Below are positions 26,441-36,143 of a stretch of DNA of 64,000 nucleotides, piece by piece. The position numbers and the translations under genes are program-made. Position 1 is the first letter of the stretch. Each line of letters opens with the position of its first letter. This DNA comes from Pectobacterium brasiliense. GTDB lineage: Bacteria > Pseudomonadota > Gammaproteobacteria > Enterobacterales > Enterobacteriaceae. The stretch covers positions 3,224,001 through 3,288,000 of the forward strand of contig NZ_JACGFN010000001.1 in assembly GCF_016950255.1 (NCBI RefSeq). Direction: 5' to 3'. A model generated the notes under the pieces. The model had not been told where the DNA came from, ran no database searches, and saw only the letters and a list, made by a program, of their open reading frames with translations.

Positions 26441-27946
26441 TTACTGCGCCGCCTGAGGCAACGGTAGATTAACGGTAACGCGGGTGCCGTGCATACAAGA
26501 GATGGCAAGCGTGCCACCGAGCGCCGCGACGCGCTCTTGCATGCCGATAAGGCCGAAGCCCTTAGAGACTTCTTGCGTTGGCAGCCCTCGTCCATCATCT
26601 TCAATGATGAGCGTCACCCGGTCGTGCTGATAACCGACATAGAGCGTGACCGCGCTGGCGTTGGCGTGTTTGACGATGTTGTTCAGCCCCTCCTGACACA
26701 CGCGGAATAGCGTAATTCGGTGCCCTTCACTCAGCCTCGCCTCATTGATGTGCCAGGAAAGGTGGCTCACGATGCCGTTGGTTTCTAATTCCATTTCACG
26801 CATGAGCGATCGCACCGCCTGCTCCAGAGAAAGCTCGTCGAGCTGGCGCGGGCGTAGACGGCGTAGCAGCCGGTGGACGACGTCGTAGACGCCCAACGAC
26901 AGTTGTTCAATCAGCGCCACGCTTTGCCGCACACCGCTATTTTCCGCAGTCTGGCGCTGTATAATGCTGGCCTGCATACGAATGGCGGTAATGGTCTGTC
27001 CGATGTCGTCATGCAGCTCACGGGCGATATCCCGCCGCACGTTTTCTTCCGTCTCCAGCAGCTTTTCTGCCAGTTGGCGATTGCGGGCTAACTGTACCGA
27101 TAGCGACTGATTAAGTTCCCTGAGACGCTGAATACCGGCCCCCAGCAGCAACCCGGTCAGGCTTTGCGCCAGCAGTGAAAGCAGTAGGTCAACGGGGTGA
27201 TCGTGCCAGGTTTGACTGGCGATCAGCGCAATGGCGTTCATCAGCATGGCAATCAGCGCGCCCTGCCAGCCATAGTGCCAGGCTAAAGCGATGAGGGGCA
27301 ATGCCAGGCAAAAAGGCGTGAAACGGGAGAGTGCCTGCGGCAGACCGAGCTGTAACCACAGGCTGACGGAAAACAGCAGCAAATACCAGAACAGATGGCG
27401 CGCACGCCAGTTTACGGGCTGAGACAGTAGGGCAGGGCCAAGTGGAAGCCACGTCGCGTTGGCAAGATAATGCCAGATCAGAATACAGGTGGGGGCCAGC
27501 GTCAGTCCGCCAGTCAAGGTAACCAGCAACGCCGTGAGCGACTGCTCGCCTTCGCTCAGCCACGGTACGGCCTGAAGTAACCCCGCAGACACCAGCGCGG
27601 CGCCTTGCAGCAACAGCGTGTGCCATTCGTCTTTTCGGCGGCAGCGGCGCACCAGCACGACAGGTAAGAGAGACAGAATACCGCCGGCCATCAGCCACGG
27701 AAGGTTAACGTTAACGACAGATGACAAGCCCGCCAGCAAGAGCCACTCCGAACCCAGCACGATGAACCAATAGCGCTGAGGACATTGCAACATCAGCCCT
27801 AGCCGCAAGCCGAAAGGAAACAGCAACGCCGCCATATCAGGCCGTTCGATGATATGCAGGCTAATGCTCCACAGGCAAAACCAGGAAGCGGAGAAAATGA
27901 AAAAGCAGGCGATAACGGCGATTAAGTGAGTGAGTATTGGACGCAT
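26441..27946 (-). CDS. uhpB: UhpB, histidine kinase
   Basis: A 501-residue kinase with about eight N-terminal membrane segments (MASE1-like, [19 protein letters not shown]), then the HisKA_3-type H-box [16 protein letters not shown] and an ATP-binding domain ([23 protein letters not shown]). It phosphorylates UhpA when UhpC senses glucose-6-phosphate. The ATG at 27946 overlaps the uhpA stop (TAATG) and matches the E. coli start; an upstream TTG is disregarded. Confidence 0.94.
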   Translation of the reverse strand: MRPILTHLIAVIACFFIFSASWFCLWSISLHIIERPDMAALLFPFGLRLGLMLQCPQRYWFIVLGSEWLLLAGLSSVVNVNLPWLMAGGILSLLPVVLVRRCRRKDEWHTLLLQGAALVSAGLLQAVPWLSEGEQSLTALLVTLTGGLTLAPTCILIWHYLANATWLPLGPALLSQPVNWRARHLFWYLLLFSVSLWLQLGLPQALSRFTPFCLALPLIALAWHYGWQGALIAMLMNAIALIASQTWHDHPVDLLLSLLAQSLTGLLLGAGIQRLRELNQSLSVQLARNRQLAEKLLETEENVRRDIARELHDDIGQTITAIRMQASIIQRQTAENSGVRQSVALIEQLSLGVYDVVHRLLRRLRPRQLDELSLEQAVRSLMREMELETNGIVSHLSWHINEARLSEGHRITLFRVCQEGLNNIVKHANASAVTLYVGYQHDRVTLIIEDDGRGLPTQEVSKGFGLIGMQERVAALGGTLAISCMHGTRVTVNLPLPQAAQ

Positions 27947-28536
27947 TACCAACCATCAAACATACGGCGGGCCAGTTCGACATCGTTACCGACCCCCAGT
28001 TTTTCCATCAAATTTGCACGGTGGACGTGGACGGTTTTGGGCGATAGCCCCAATTCTGCGGCAATTTCTTTCACCGCGATGCCTTGCGCCAGCTTTGTGG
28101 CAACCTGACGCTCGCGCCGCGTCAGCGGATCTTGTTTACCTGACGCCAGTTTCATCGCAATTTCCGGCGTCAGATAACAACCACCGCGTACCACGGTATG
28201 TACGGCGGCAATCAGCTCGTCCGGGCTACAGCGTTTGGAGAGGAAACCGCGAGCCCCTGCCGTGAGAGACTGCTCGATCAGTTCCGGGCTGTCATGCACC
28301 GACAGCATGATCACCGCCATCCCTTTGGGCAGCTTTCCCAGTAGCTCTAGCCCTGACATCTCCGGCATGGAAATATCGCAAATACAGACCTGCACGCCAC
28401 GACCCGGTAAGCCCGCCAGCGCCTCGTGCGCGGAGCTGAATTCGGCGACAACCTGAATATCCGGCTCTAAACCCAGTAGTTGGGCAAAACCAGAGCGGAC
28501 GATCAGGTGATCGTCAATGAGTGCGATGGTAATCAT
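27946..28536 (-). CDS. uhpA: UhpA, response regulator activating uhpT
   Basis: A 196-residue NarL-type regulator. The phosphoacceptor Asp54 sits in [12 protein letters not shown], with Asp8/Asp9 in the acidic pocket. The C-terminal LuxR-type helix-turn-helix is [28 protein letters not shown] in effect (two adjoining motifs). Activated by UhpB, it turns on uhpT. First gene of uhpABC. Confidence 0.94.
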   Translation of the reverse strand: MITIALIDDHLIVRSGFAQLLGLEPDIQVVAEFSSAHEALAGLPGRGVQVCICDISMPEMSGLELLGKLPKGMAVIMLSVHDSPELIEQSLTAGARGFLSKRCSPDELIAAVHTVVRGGCYLTPEIAMKLASGKQDPLTRRERQVATKLAQGIAVKEIAAELGLSPKTVHVHRANLMEKLGVGNDVELARRMFDGW

Positions 28537-28594
28537 GGGGGTTCCGGTCGGTCAAAATACGTTCACGGTCATGTTAATCGTGTGCGGAGACAAG

Positions 28595-29395
28595 TCAAGG
28601 TTTGTACGGGGAGGCGGCATGATACGGCGGATTCACCAGGAACACCACTTCCCCGCGATAATACGGTGAAGTGGCAAGGCGCTGCTGCCACTGCGGTTCC
28701 CACTTGCCGTGTTGTACCAGCCCCACCCGGAAAGGCAGAGTCAGCTTCATCAGCGCGGGCAGGTACTCGGCGTAATTGGTAATGGTGCTGCGACCCTGAT
28801 AAGTCTGTACCACCACTTCATCCAGCTTGCCCTGTAAGCGGTTTAACGCCGACACATCACCGGTTTTCGACCAGTCGAGCAGCCCCGTAATACTGAGCTG
28901 ACAATCTTCGGGTAAACGCGCGCGCAGCTGCGTCAGAAAAGCGACATAGCCTGCTAACTGATAGCTTTTCGCGTCAAAATCGATTTGAATCCCAACCACT
29001 TGATTGCCCTGACGCCGCCACTTTTCCCGTAACTTTAGTATCCGGTTCAGGTGGCGATCGGAAAGCTCCAGCGTGGTCATGCGGAAAGCCAGCCAGACGC
29101 GGTTAACGCGCAGCTGGCTGGGTGGAATCCCTTGACGCAGGAACACGACTTTACCCTGACGGCGCGCCACTTCGCCCTGATGCAGGTATAGCGTCTGCGC
29201 CTGATGCAGAATCGGCTGGGGCCGCACCGCCGCCCATAGCCAGAAGTCCTGATAGCGTGTCGCGTCGACGATGGCGGGCACCGCGTTGATGGCTGAAGGT
29301 GCAACGTTAACGGAAACGGCCTGCGTACAGAACGAGAGCAGGCCAGCCAACATGATTAACGGCGTTACCAGTAATAATCGAGCTTGTCTGCCCAC
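28595..29395 (-). CDS. Exported DUF3142-family protein
   Basis: 266 residues with an N-terminal basic-hydrophobic signal segment (RQARLLLVTPLIMLAGLLSF) and a DUF3142-type domain (VVGIQIDFDAKSYQLAGYVAFLTQLRARLP; VVVQTYQG; FRVGLVQHG). The core looks like a glycoside-hydrolase-type barrel fragment, but no activity is known to me. The GTG start at 29395 overlaps the preceding 724-residue gene by 31 bp, so the two proteins probably work together. Confidence 0.75.
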   Translation of the reverse strand: MGRQARLLLVTPLIMLAGLLSFCTQAVSVNVAPSAINAVPAIVDATRYQDFWLWAAVRPQPILHQAQTLYLHQGEVARRQGKVVFLRQGIPPSQLRVNRVWLAFRMTTLELSDRHLNRILKLREKWRRQGNQVVGIQIDFDAKSYQLAGYVAFLTQLRARLPEDCQLSITGLLDWSKTGDVSALNRLQGKLDEVVVQTYQGRSTITNYAEYLPALMKLTLPFRVGLVQHGKWEPQWQQRLATSPYYRGEVVFLVNPPYHAASPYKP

Positions 29396-31539
29396 ACGCT
29401 GCCTTTGTACTTGGTTTTCAGCTGGGTAAACCAGGCTTTACGGGTTGCCTTGCTGATGTCCTGTGGGCCGCAGTCGTTATAGCCACTCGGTGCATAGCAG
29501 TAGACCGCGCGATACAGGGCATAGGTTTTGTCTTCCGGTGGCGCTTTCGGATCGGCAATCACCCGCATATAACCATCCAGACGATTATATTCGGTGCCGA
29601 CGAACTGCGTTGGCGCGTTGGTGAGTCCGCTCAACATGCTGCCTTCACCCCAGTCGAAGCCCACGCTGTTATTGGTGCGCAGGAAAAATTCGCCGAGGCA
29701 GTTAATCGAGCGGGCGTCATTAGGGCGTTGGTTCAGCGTCGTGACCACGTCATTCAGCGCCGGACATTGGTAGTCTTCTTCGGTGTCGCTGCCGTCCCAG
29801 TCAAATGCCGTCAAATCTTCCTGATTCCAGCTTTGATTTTCGCTGCTGACCAGTGGCGCGATATCTTTTCTCAACTGAACATCTTTGAGATAGCTGGCGT
29901 AATCACCGTGGGTCAGCGACTTGGTTAACAGCGTATGCAGCGCAATAGCCCGCTCTTCATGGGTTTGCTGTGGGCCCGTTTGCTGACGCAGCAGGTTGGC
30001 GTTGGCGCTAACTTTCAGCACGGCGGAACGGAAACGCAGGTTTTTCACCGGGCTGTCGGCGGTAAAGACCCGCTCTGGATGACCTGCCTTGACCAGCGTT
30101 TCTGCCAGCGCCAGTTGCAGGAACTGATTTTGTGTGTACCCCATATTGCGCGTTAACAGCTGACGCCAGTGCGCTTCCGCCTCATCCCAGCGCTCCAGAC
30201 GCACCAGCGCCCGACCGCGTAAGACTTGCAGGCTGAAACGTACGGTATCGGTCAGATCGTTCGCCTGTGTCGCGGGAACGCTGTTAACCACGGCGGCGTA
30301 ATCTTTTTGACCATAAAACAGCTGCGCGGCCTGAAGGTAGCTAAACGCCTCCTGCATGTTGTCTTTCTCAAACAGCGGCTTCTGCGCGGCCAGCTCGTCA
30401 GCGGATAAAGCTGGTAATGCCAGCCAGCCTTCATCTGAACGCAAGCGCTTGAGATCTTGCACCATCGTCAACGGCGGGCTGCCCGGTGCGCTGGTGAACT
30501 GCCGATTTTCCAGCAGCTTGTTGTCGATCTCGTCGCTCAATTCAAGGAGTGCTTCGACGTCAGTGGTGTTGTCCAGCTCGTGTTGGTATGTTGTCGCTAA
30601 GGCATTCACATCGTCCATAATCCAGTAAGCGCGGCGATACAGCCCGCCAGCGGACTCGATGTAGTGCCCGTCTGGATACTGTTTCAGATAGTCGCCAATC
30701 TGCTGAACGGCCAGCTGTGCAGCCGCTTTATCGGCTTTACTGGCATCAAACATGTTGTATTCATCAAGCGCGTGTTCCATCGCTTTATTGATCGCTACGC
30801 GAATCAACATATAGCGCGAGGTTTCCGCGACCCACGGCTGTGGTGAAGACGTTAACGCCTGAAAGTCGCTTTCTGCTTCATCAAAGTGACCCTGATAGAA
30901 CGCCAGCGCCGCGAACAGATATTGCATGAGAGCGCCGGCATGTCCTTCGTCCGGTAGGCTTATAAGACCCTCGTTCAGCGCTTCTTTGGTATACAGCGGG
31001 TTGAGGAGATTTACCCGCTGGTGTGCCAGCACCGTGCGCTGTTCTTCGGTGAGCTGTTTGTCTGCCAACAGGACGTCAAAAAACGCTTCCAGCGTGGAAA
31101 GCTCATTGGAAATATGGCGTCCTTCGTTATCGTCAGGCGAAAACGTGGAGATCGTGCCCTGAATGGCTAAAGGGAGCTTAAGCTGCTTCGCTTTATTTAG
31201 CGCTGAAAGGTAGGGCGCATCTGCCGTGACATCCTCTTCTGAATCAGAAGTCGGAGCCCCTTCCGTGGCAGCAATCCCCATGACCCGGTAGGCCGTAAAA
31301 GGGTCGATACGTGAACGTGTTTGATCGGGTAAAGGATGGGGTAACGGAAGCGACATGCTGTGGAGACGGCTTTGCAGCAGCATCAGGTTAGCACGTGTGT
31401 CGTTTCCCGGCTGCAAATAGGGCAGGGCGGACATGCCACATTCCGAGTCGGAAAAGCCGCACACTCCATCGCTGGAACTGAATGCCTGACTGCTCATTAA
31501 CGCGGTCAGTACGCCAGCCAGCAGCGTTACTCCTTTCAT
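29365..31539 (-). CDS. Exported TPR-like protein of unknown function
   Basis: 724 residues. A signal peptide (VTLLAGVLTALMSSQAFS) is followed by a Cys pair (CGFSDSEC) and a long alpha-helical region with repeat-like segments (AFYQGHFDEAESDFQALTS; AAQLFYGQKDYAAVVN; RALVRLERWDEAEAHWRQLL) resembling tetratricopeptide or Sel1-type repeats. More cysteines near the C-terminus suggest periplasmic disulfides. It is co-transcribed with the DUF3142 protein. Family not recognised; a periplasmic scaffold or polysaccharide-related role is possible but unproven. Confidence 0.7.
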   Translation of the reverse strand: MKGVTLLAGVLTALMSSQAFSSSDGVCGFSDSECGMSALPYLQPGNDTRANLMLLQSRLHSMSLPLPHPLPDQTRSRIDPFTAYRVMGIAATEGAPTSDSEEDVTADAPYLSALNKAKQLKLPLAIQGTISTFSPDDNEGRHISNELSTLEAFFDVLLADKQLTEEQRTVLAHQRVNLLNPLYTKEALNEGLISLPDEGHAGALMQYLFAALAFYQGHFDEAESDFQALTSSPQPWVAETSRYMLIRVAINKAMEHALDEYNMFDASKADKAAAQLAVQQIGDYLKQYPDGHYIESAGGLYRRAYWIMDDVNALATTYQHELDNTTDVEALLELSDEIDNKLLENRQFTSAPGSPPLTMVQDLKRLRSDEGWLALPALSADELAAQKPLFEKDNMQEAFSYLQAAQLFYGQKDYAAVVNSVPATQANDLTDTVRFSLQVLRGRALVRLERWDEAEAHWRQLLTRNMGYTQNQFLQLALAETLVKAGHPERVFTADSPVKNLRFRSAVLKVSANANLLRQQTGPQQTHEERAIALHTLLTKSLTHGDYASYLKDVQLRKDIAPLVSSENQSWNQEDLTAFDWDGSDTEEDYQCPALNDVVTTLNQRPNDARSINCLGEFFLRTNNSVGFDWGEGSMLSGLTNAPTQFVGTEYNRLDGYMRVIADPKAPPEDKTYALYRAVYCYAPSGYNDCGPQDISKATRKAWFTQLKTKYKGSVWADKLDYYW

Positions 31540-31658
31540 GGTTTGTATCCTTCATTCAACACGGGTCTTGCCTGTTTTCGGCATGAGTGGCGATCACTCT
31601 ACGCAATCGCCTAAAAAACTCAATGCAGTATAACCTTGAGAAGATAAACAGAAAGTGA

Positions 31659-31681
31659 CAGGTGCCCATGTCGGGCACCTG
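31659..31681 (-). terminator. Hairpin after cpxA
   Basis: CAGGTGCCC and GGGCACCTG form a 9-bp stem with a 5-nt loop, 52 bp after the cpxA stop. On the minus strand it is followed by the T-rich TCACTTTCTGTTTATC. A moderate terminator isolating cpxRA from the downstream gene is likely. Confidence 0.5.
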
Positions 31682-31732
31682 AGAGCGTGTGATAGAAGGG
31701 AACGTCGGTGATGGGGAAAGAGTCTGCCTGAT

Positions 31733-33103
31733 TTACCGTTGATGCAACGGCAGCCAGATGATCAGACGCAATCCGCCCAGTGGACTGTCTTCCGCTTTTA
31801 CCCAGCCTTTGTGCTGCGTAATGGCAGTTTCCACGATGGCGAGCCCTAAACCGCTGCCGCCGGATTCGCGGTCACGCGCTTCATCCGTACGGTAGAAAGG
31901 GCGGAAAATTTGTTCGCGATCTTCCGGGCTCACACCGGGGCCATCGTCATCCACTTTGATAGTGATGCCCTGATTATCCACCGAGAAGGCTACTTCGATG
32001 TGGTTGTGAGAATAACGCAGCGCGTTGCGCACGATATTTTCCAGCGCACTGTCGAGCGAGGCAGGGTTGCCAAAGAGCGTCCACGGCCCCGGAGGATAAG
32101 GGACCTCCAGCGTTTTCCCCATCTGCTCGGCTTCAAAGGCGGCATCGTCTAGCACATTGCCCCACAGTTCATCGGCACGCAGGAACTCACGGGTCAGTTC
32201 GTTCTTGTGCTGATTGCGTGAGAGCACCAATAGATCGTTAATCATGCTGTCGAGCCGCTGCGTTTCCGTCTCGATGCGGTTCAGCTCATTACCTTCACCC
32301 TGACGCCGACGCAGTAGCGCTGTCGCCAGTTGCAAGCGTGTCAGCGGCGTACGCAGTTCATGGGAGATATCCGACAGCAGGCGTTGTTGTGCGGTAACCA
32401 TCCGCTCCAGCGCGCTGACCATCTGGTTAAAGCTGACGCCCGTCGCCTGAAACTCCTGCGGACCGGACTCCAGCTCCGGGTGCTGGCGTAAGTTGCCTTT
32501 GGCGACTTCGTCGGCCGCGTGTTTGAGCTTACGTGCGGGTTTCGCCAGACTCCAGGCAAGCCAAAGCAGCAACGGTGAACTGATCAGCATGGTGAAGATC
32601 AGCAGCAACAAAGGGCGGTCAAACAGCAGGCTAATGAAATCGGACTGCGGACTGCTGGCAGGGCGAATCAGATAAAGCTGGTAGTTGTCATCACCATCGC
32701 GGATCGCAAAAGGACCGAGAAGCTCAATGCGGCCGTAATTTTTCTTTTGCGGATGATCGGCGTTATCCGACAGCCCGATAAAATTACGCACAATCGGCGT
32801 TTCATGCTTCTCTACGCCGAAGATCCGGCCTTCACTGGTGACCAGAAAAAGGCGCTGTCCCGGCGGAGCCCACTTCTCCAGTACCCAGAACAGCCGTAGC
32901 CACCAGCGCAGATCGTTGGCTGGCGTGTTGGCGAGGTCTGCTTCAATGTGCTGTTCCAACATGATGCCCTGCCGCTGCTCGTTTTCCAGCAAGGCGGTAA
33001 GCTGGCGCGAGTCCAGCTTGGGCACCATCAGAACCAGCATGAGTACCAGCGCCAGCGTTAACCAAAAAATGGCAAAAATACGAGCGGTCAAACTATTGAT
33101 CAT
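31733..33103 (-). CDS. cpxA: CpxA, envelope-stress sensor histidine kinase
   Basis: 456 residues. A membrane helix near the N-terminus (ARIFAIFWLTLALVLMLVLMV), a periplasmic domain, a second helix (LLLLIFTMLISSPLLLWLAW), HAMP, the H-box DISHELRTPLTRL and an ATP-binding domain (DDGPGV; GGSGLGLAIV) are all visible. It is very like E. coli CpxA, which senses envelope protein misfolding and controls CpxR. The start overlaps the cpxR stop by 4 bp. Confidence 0.96.
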   Translation of the reverse strand: MINSLTARIFAIFWLTLALVLMLVLMVPKLDSRQLTALLENEQRQGIMLEQHIEADLANTPANDLRWWLRLFWVLEKWAPPGQRLFLVTSEGRIFGVEKHETPIVRNFIGLSDNADHPQKKNYGRIELLGPFAIRDGDDNYQLYLIRPASSPQSDFISLLFDRPLLLLIFTMLISSPLLLWLAWSLAKPARKLKHAADEVAKGNLRQHPELESGPQEFQATGVSFNQMVSALERMVTAQQRLLSDISHELRTPLTRLQLATALLRRRQGEGNELNRIETETQRLDSMINDLLVLSRNQHKNELTREFLRADELWGNVLDDAAFEAEQMGKTLEVPYPPGPWTLFGNPASLDSALENIVRNALRYSHNHIEVAFSVDNQGITIKVDDDGPGVSPEDREQIFRPFYRTDEARDRESGGSGLGLAIVETAITQHKGWVKAEDSPLGGLRLIIWLPLHQR

Positions 33104-33798
33104 GCAGCCGATACCATCAAATAGCCTCGTCCACGCAGCGTTTTAAACCAAGGCAGACCGTCCTTGCGTTCTGGCAATTTACGTCGCAGGTTCGAGATAT
33201 GCATATCGATCGCGCGGTCAAACGGTGTCAGCCGTTTTCCCAGCACTTCCTGGCTTAAATGTTCGCGTGAAACCACCTGTCCCAGCCGCTGTGCCAGCAG
33301 GTAGAGCAGCGTGAATTCGGTGCCCGTCAGATCCAGCACGATATCGTCAAAGCTGGCTTCCTGCCGTCCGGGGTTGAGACGCAAGCCGTCGACTTCCAGC
33401 GTCGGGGCGCTGTTATCACCTGCCTGCTGTTGATCGGTCCAGTTGGAACGGCGGAGAATCGCGCGAATTCGCGCCACCAGCTCTCGGTCGTTAAAGGGCT
33501 TCGGCAGATAATCATCGGCACCCAGTTCCAGACCAAGAACGCGGTCTAATTCGCTGCCGCGGGCGGTCAGCATAATGACTGGTGTTTGATGCTGCTGTCG
33601 TAGTTCTTTTAATGTATCGATACCGTTTTTCTTCGGCATCATCACATCCAGTAATAACAGGTCAATGGTGTTATCTAATACCTGTAACGCCTGCTCGCCG
33701 TCGTAGGCGACAACGACGTTAAAACCTTCCATTTCGAGCAATTCTTTCAATAAAGCGGTCAGCTCTCTATCGTCATCAACCAGCAGAATTTTATTCAT
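33100..33798 (-). CDS. cpxR: CpxR, envelope-stress response regulator
   Basis: A 232-residue OmpR-family regulator. Phospho-acceptor Asp51 lies in LLLLDVMMPKKNG, and the C-terminal winged helix contains SREHLSQEVLGKRLTPFDRAIDMH. It is near-identical in layout to E. coli CpxR (MNKILLVDDDREL start). ATG 33798 follows GGAGG by a normal distance; the longer frame to 33831 is not needed. A CpxR box at 33853-33867 suggests autoregulation. Confidence 0.96.
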   Translation of the reverse strand: MNKILLVDDDRELTALLKELLEMEGFNVVVAYDGEQALQVLDNTIDLLLLDVMMPKKNGIDTLKELRQQHQTPVIMLTARGSELDRVLGLELGADDYLPKPFNDRELVARIRAILRRSNWTDQQQAGDNSAPTLEVDGLRLNPGRQEASFDDIVLDLTGTEFTLLYLLAQRLGQVVSREHLSQEVLGKRLTPFDRAIDMHISNLRRKLPERKDGLPWFKTLRGRGYLMVSAA

Positions 33799-33852
33799 GT
33801 TTTCTCTACCTCCAAGGGCAAAATACGACATAGATTAGCGCTATTCCATGAC

Positions 33853-33867
33853 TTTACGTAGTTTTAC
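33853..33867. promoter_or_regulatory. CpxR box between cpxRA and cpxP
   Basis: On the minus strand this reads GTAAA-ACTAC-GTAAA, an exact match to the CpxR consensus GTAAA-N5-GTAAA. It lies between the divergent cpxR and cpxP starts, where it can activate cpxP and cpxRA together. Confidence 0.85.
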
Positions 33868-33951
33868 ATCCTCTGACGCATGTTTGCAGCAAGATGCGTA
33901 GACTCCTGTTCATTGATTCACAAAATGACGTACCGCTCTGGAGAGTTATTG

Positions 33952-34476
33952 ATGCAACAGTTCGCAACCTTATCTCTTGCTTCACTGCTTATGTTAGGCA
34001 CTTTTACCGCCTTTGCAGCAGAAAGTGGAGACGCCCCGGCGAGCGGCTGGCATATCGATGATTCCGCCACAAAAGGCGCACCCGGCCAGCAAGGTATGTT
34101 CGATGGCGTGAGGCTGACTGAGCAACAGCGTCAGCAAATGCGTGATTTGATGCACCAGAGTCGTCAGGACAAACCGGCGTTTAATGCCGAAGATGTTAAA
34201 GCCATGCATAAGCTGGTGACGGCAGAAACGTTTGATGAAGCAGCGGTGCGAGCGCAGATAACCCGAATGATGAGTGTGCAGCTTGAGCGTCAGATTCAGA
34301 TGACCCGAGTGCGCAACCAAATGTATAACCTGCTGACGCCAGCGCAGAAAGAGATATTAGAGCTGAAGCATAAGCAACGCATGAAAGAGATGCAGCAGCA
34401 GATATCCCTGTTTAACCAGATGGCTGCGCCGGCACCAGGTATGACAAGCCATGCCGAGACAGAGAATCCCGAGTAG
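33952..34476 (+). CDS. cpxP: CpxP, periplasmic adaptor/inhibitor of CpxA
   Basis: 174 residues. It has a signal peptide (FATLSLASLLMLGTFTAFA) and the CpxP/Spy core with two LTxxQ motifs: LTEQQRQQMRDLM and LLTPAQKEIL. ATG 33952 has GGAGAG upstream; the frame from 33880 would read through the promoter. CpxP binds CpxA and helps feed misfolded proteins to DegP. Its 3'UTR carries a CpxQ-like small RNA ending at a strong terminator. Confidence 0.93.
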   Translation: MQQFATLSLASLLMLGTFTAFAAESGDAPASGWHIDDSATKGAPGQQGMFDGVRLTEQQRQQMRDLMHQSRQDKPAFNAEDVKAMHKLVTAETFDEAAVRAQITRMMSVQLERQIQMTRVRNQMYNLLTPAQKEILELKHKQRMKEMQQQISLFNQMAAPAPGMTSHAETENPE

Positions 34477-34539
34477 TAGTGCGAGTGTAGTAAGTAGCTT
34501 GTAGTAAGCGTAGTGCAGTCCGAGTAGTAATGTGTAGTA
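34473..34539 (+). repeat. GTAGTA-rich spacer between cpxP and CpxQ
   Basis: Five copies of GTAGTA occur in 67 bp (34473, 34487, 34501, 34524, 34534), plus related GTAG/GTAGTG units. The first contains the cpxP TAG stop, so in-frame and out-of-frame UAG codons follow closely. It encodes nothing and gives the cpxP 3'UTR an odd low-complexity composition. Confidence 0.7.
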
Positions 34540-34552
34540 GGTACACACCCTG

Positions 34553-34614
34553 TTTTTCCTTGCCATAGACACCATCCCTGTCTTTTTGCCCTCCATGATG
34601 GAGGGCTTTTTTTT
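34553..34614 (+). ncRNA. cpxQ: CpxQ-like 3'UTR-derived small RNA
   Basis: The stretch begins TTTTTCCTTGCCATAGACAC and continues through CCATCCCTGTCTTTT to the terminator, matching my recollection of the conserved 5' region of Salmonella/E. coli CpxQ. That RNA is cut by RNase E from the cpxP mRNA and, with Hfq, represses envelope-protein mRNAs. It sits exactly downstream of cpxP and ends at a T8 terminator, as expected. The exact 5' end is an estimate. Confidence 0.82.
34588..34614 (+). terminator. Rho-independent terminator of cpxP/CpxQ
   Basis: GCCCTCC and GGAGGGC form a 7-bp stem with loop ATGAT, followed by eight T. The long T-tail is also the typical Hfq-binding 3' end of a small RNA. 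Confidence 0.9.
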
Positions 34615-34874
34615 GCCTAAAATTCGGCACGAAAAAGACAGCGTAAGGGAGCGGTAAAGCGTAGAATATGAGCACCAAAAATGATGCTCATGAATGTTCC
34701 CTTACCTGTCTTCAGGCTTTTGGCTGACATCCTCATAAAAGCACGCTGAAATACCCTTGGCCGCTCGCCGATTACACGGCGATGTCATACTTTCCCTGTA
34801 CCATTGCTCCATCGCGTTAGCCTCTGCCACGACAGGGGACGCATTCTTTTATTTTAACTTTTGATATCAATACC
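34615..34874. other. Intergenic region before sotB
   Basis: About 260 bp with no recognised gene. It should hold the sotB promoter, but no convincing -35/-10 pair, operator or Shine-Dalgarno was identified. Confidence 0.4.
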
Positions 34875-36062
34875 ATGACCCGTTCTTCCCGTTCGACCGC
34901 CTGGTTACGCGTCGTCAGCCTTTCTCTGGCGGCCTTCATTTTTAACACCGCTGAATTTGCCCCCGTTGCGCTCCTGTCAGACATCGCCGCCAGCTTTTCC
35001 ATGAGCGCCGCGCAGGTCGGGCTGATCATTACGATCTATGCCTGGGTGGTCGGGCTGATGTCGCTGCCTTGCATGCTGATGTCCAGCGATATGGAGCGAC
35101 GCAGCCTGCTGATCAAAATCTTTATCCTGTTCGCCGTCAGCAATGTGTTGTCCGGTCTGGCCTGGAACTATTGGGTGCTGGTGATCGCGCGTATCGGCGT
35201 GGCGCTGGCTCACGCGGTGTTCTGGTCGATTACAGCATCGCTGGTGGTACGTCTGGCCCCCGCGGACAAAAAAGCGCAGGCGTTAAGCTTGTTGGCGACC
35301 GGCACGGCGCTGGCGCTGGTGTTGGGGTTACCGCTGGGGCGTGTGGTCGGGCAGTATCTGGGCTGGCGTGTGACGTTTGTCCTTATTGGCCTGCTCGCTG
35401 CGGGGATTATGGTTGGTCTGATGAAACTGCTGCCTGTGCTGCCGAGCAGTAATTCCGGTTCGTTGAAGAGTTTGCCTCTCCTGCTTAAACGTCCTGCACT
35501 GCTGTGCGTGTATGGCCTGACCGTGATGATCGTAACCGCACACTTTACCGCCTACAGTTATATCGAGCCTTTCATCCAGAAAGTGGCGTTGTTAAGTGAA
35601 AACTTCACCACCATCTTGCTGTTGATTTTTGGCGGTGCTGGCATCATTGGCAGCATGCTGTTCAGCCGCTACAGCAGCAAATATCCGGCAGGCTTCCTGA
35701 TTGTCTCGTTCGCGTTTCTGGCGGTGTGTTTACTACTGCTGCTGCCTTTGTCATTCAGCGGCTGGAGCCTGTCCACGCTGTGTGTCATCTGGGGGATTGC
35801 CATTATGGCGCTGAGTCTGGGCATGCAGGTCAAAGTGTTGACGCTGGCATCGGATGCCACCGACGTGGCGATGGCGCTCTACTCAGGAATTTATAACATT
35901 GGGATCGGCGGCGGTGCGCTGCTTGGCAATCAGGTGATTGTCCATTTGGGCCTGCCCGACGTCGGTTTCATTGGTGCGGCAATGGCGATACTGGCAACCG
36001 TGTGCTGTATTTTTACGTTTATCCGCTATTCCCGTGTGTTAAAAACGTCATTGGCGAACTGA
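34875..36062 (+). CDS. sotB: SotB, sugar/multidrug efflux MFS transporter
   Basis: A 395-residue, 12-segment major facilitator protein. It is colinear with SotB/YdeA ([66 protein letters not shown]). SotB-type proteins from Dickeya and E. coli export arabinose, lactose and IPTG-like sugars. No good Shine-Dalgarno precedes ATG 34875, so the exact start is less certain. It is inserted between cpxP and fieF relative to E. coli. Confidence 0.9.
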   Translation: MTRSSRSTAWLRVVSLSLAAFIFNTAEFAPVALLSDIAASFSMSAAQVGLIITIYAWVVGLMSLPCMLMSSDMERRSLLIKIFILFAVSNVLSGLAWNYWVLVIARIGVALAHAVFWSITASLVVRLAPADKKAQALSLLATGTALALVLGLPLGRVVGQYLGWRVTFVLIGLLAAGIMVGLMKLLPVLPSSNSGSLKSLPLLLKRPALLCVYGLTVMIVTAHFTAYSYIEPFIQKVALLSENFTTILLLIFGGAGIIGSMLFSRYSSKYPAGFLIVSFAFLAVCLLLLLPLSFSGWSLSTLCVIWGIAIMALSLGMQVKVLTLASDATDVAMALYSGIYNIGIGGGALLGNQVIVHLGLPDVGFIGAAMAILATVCCIFTFIRYSRVLKTSLAN

Positions 36063-36143
36063 ATACGGTAATGACCCAAGCGACCCTTTTTTCCGCCAAG
36101 GTCTCCGTTTTCTGTAAAGGTATCCGTTTTACGTGAGGGCATG

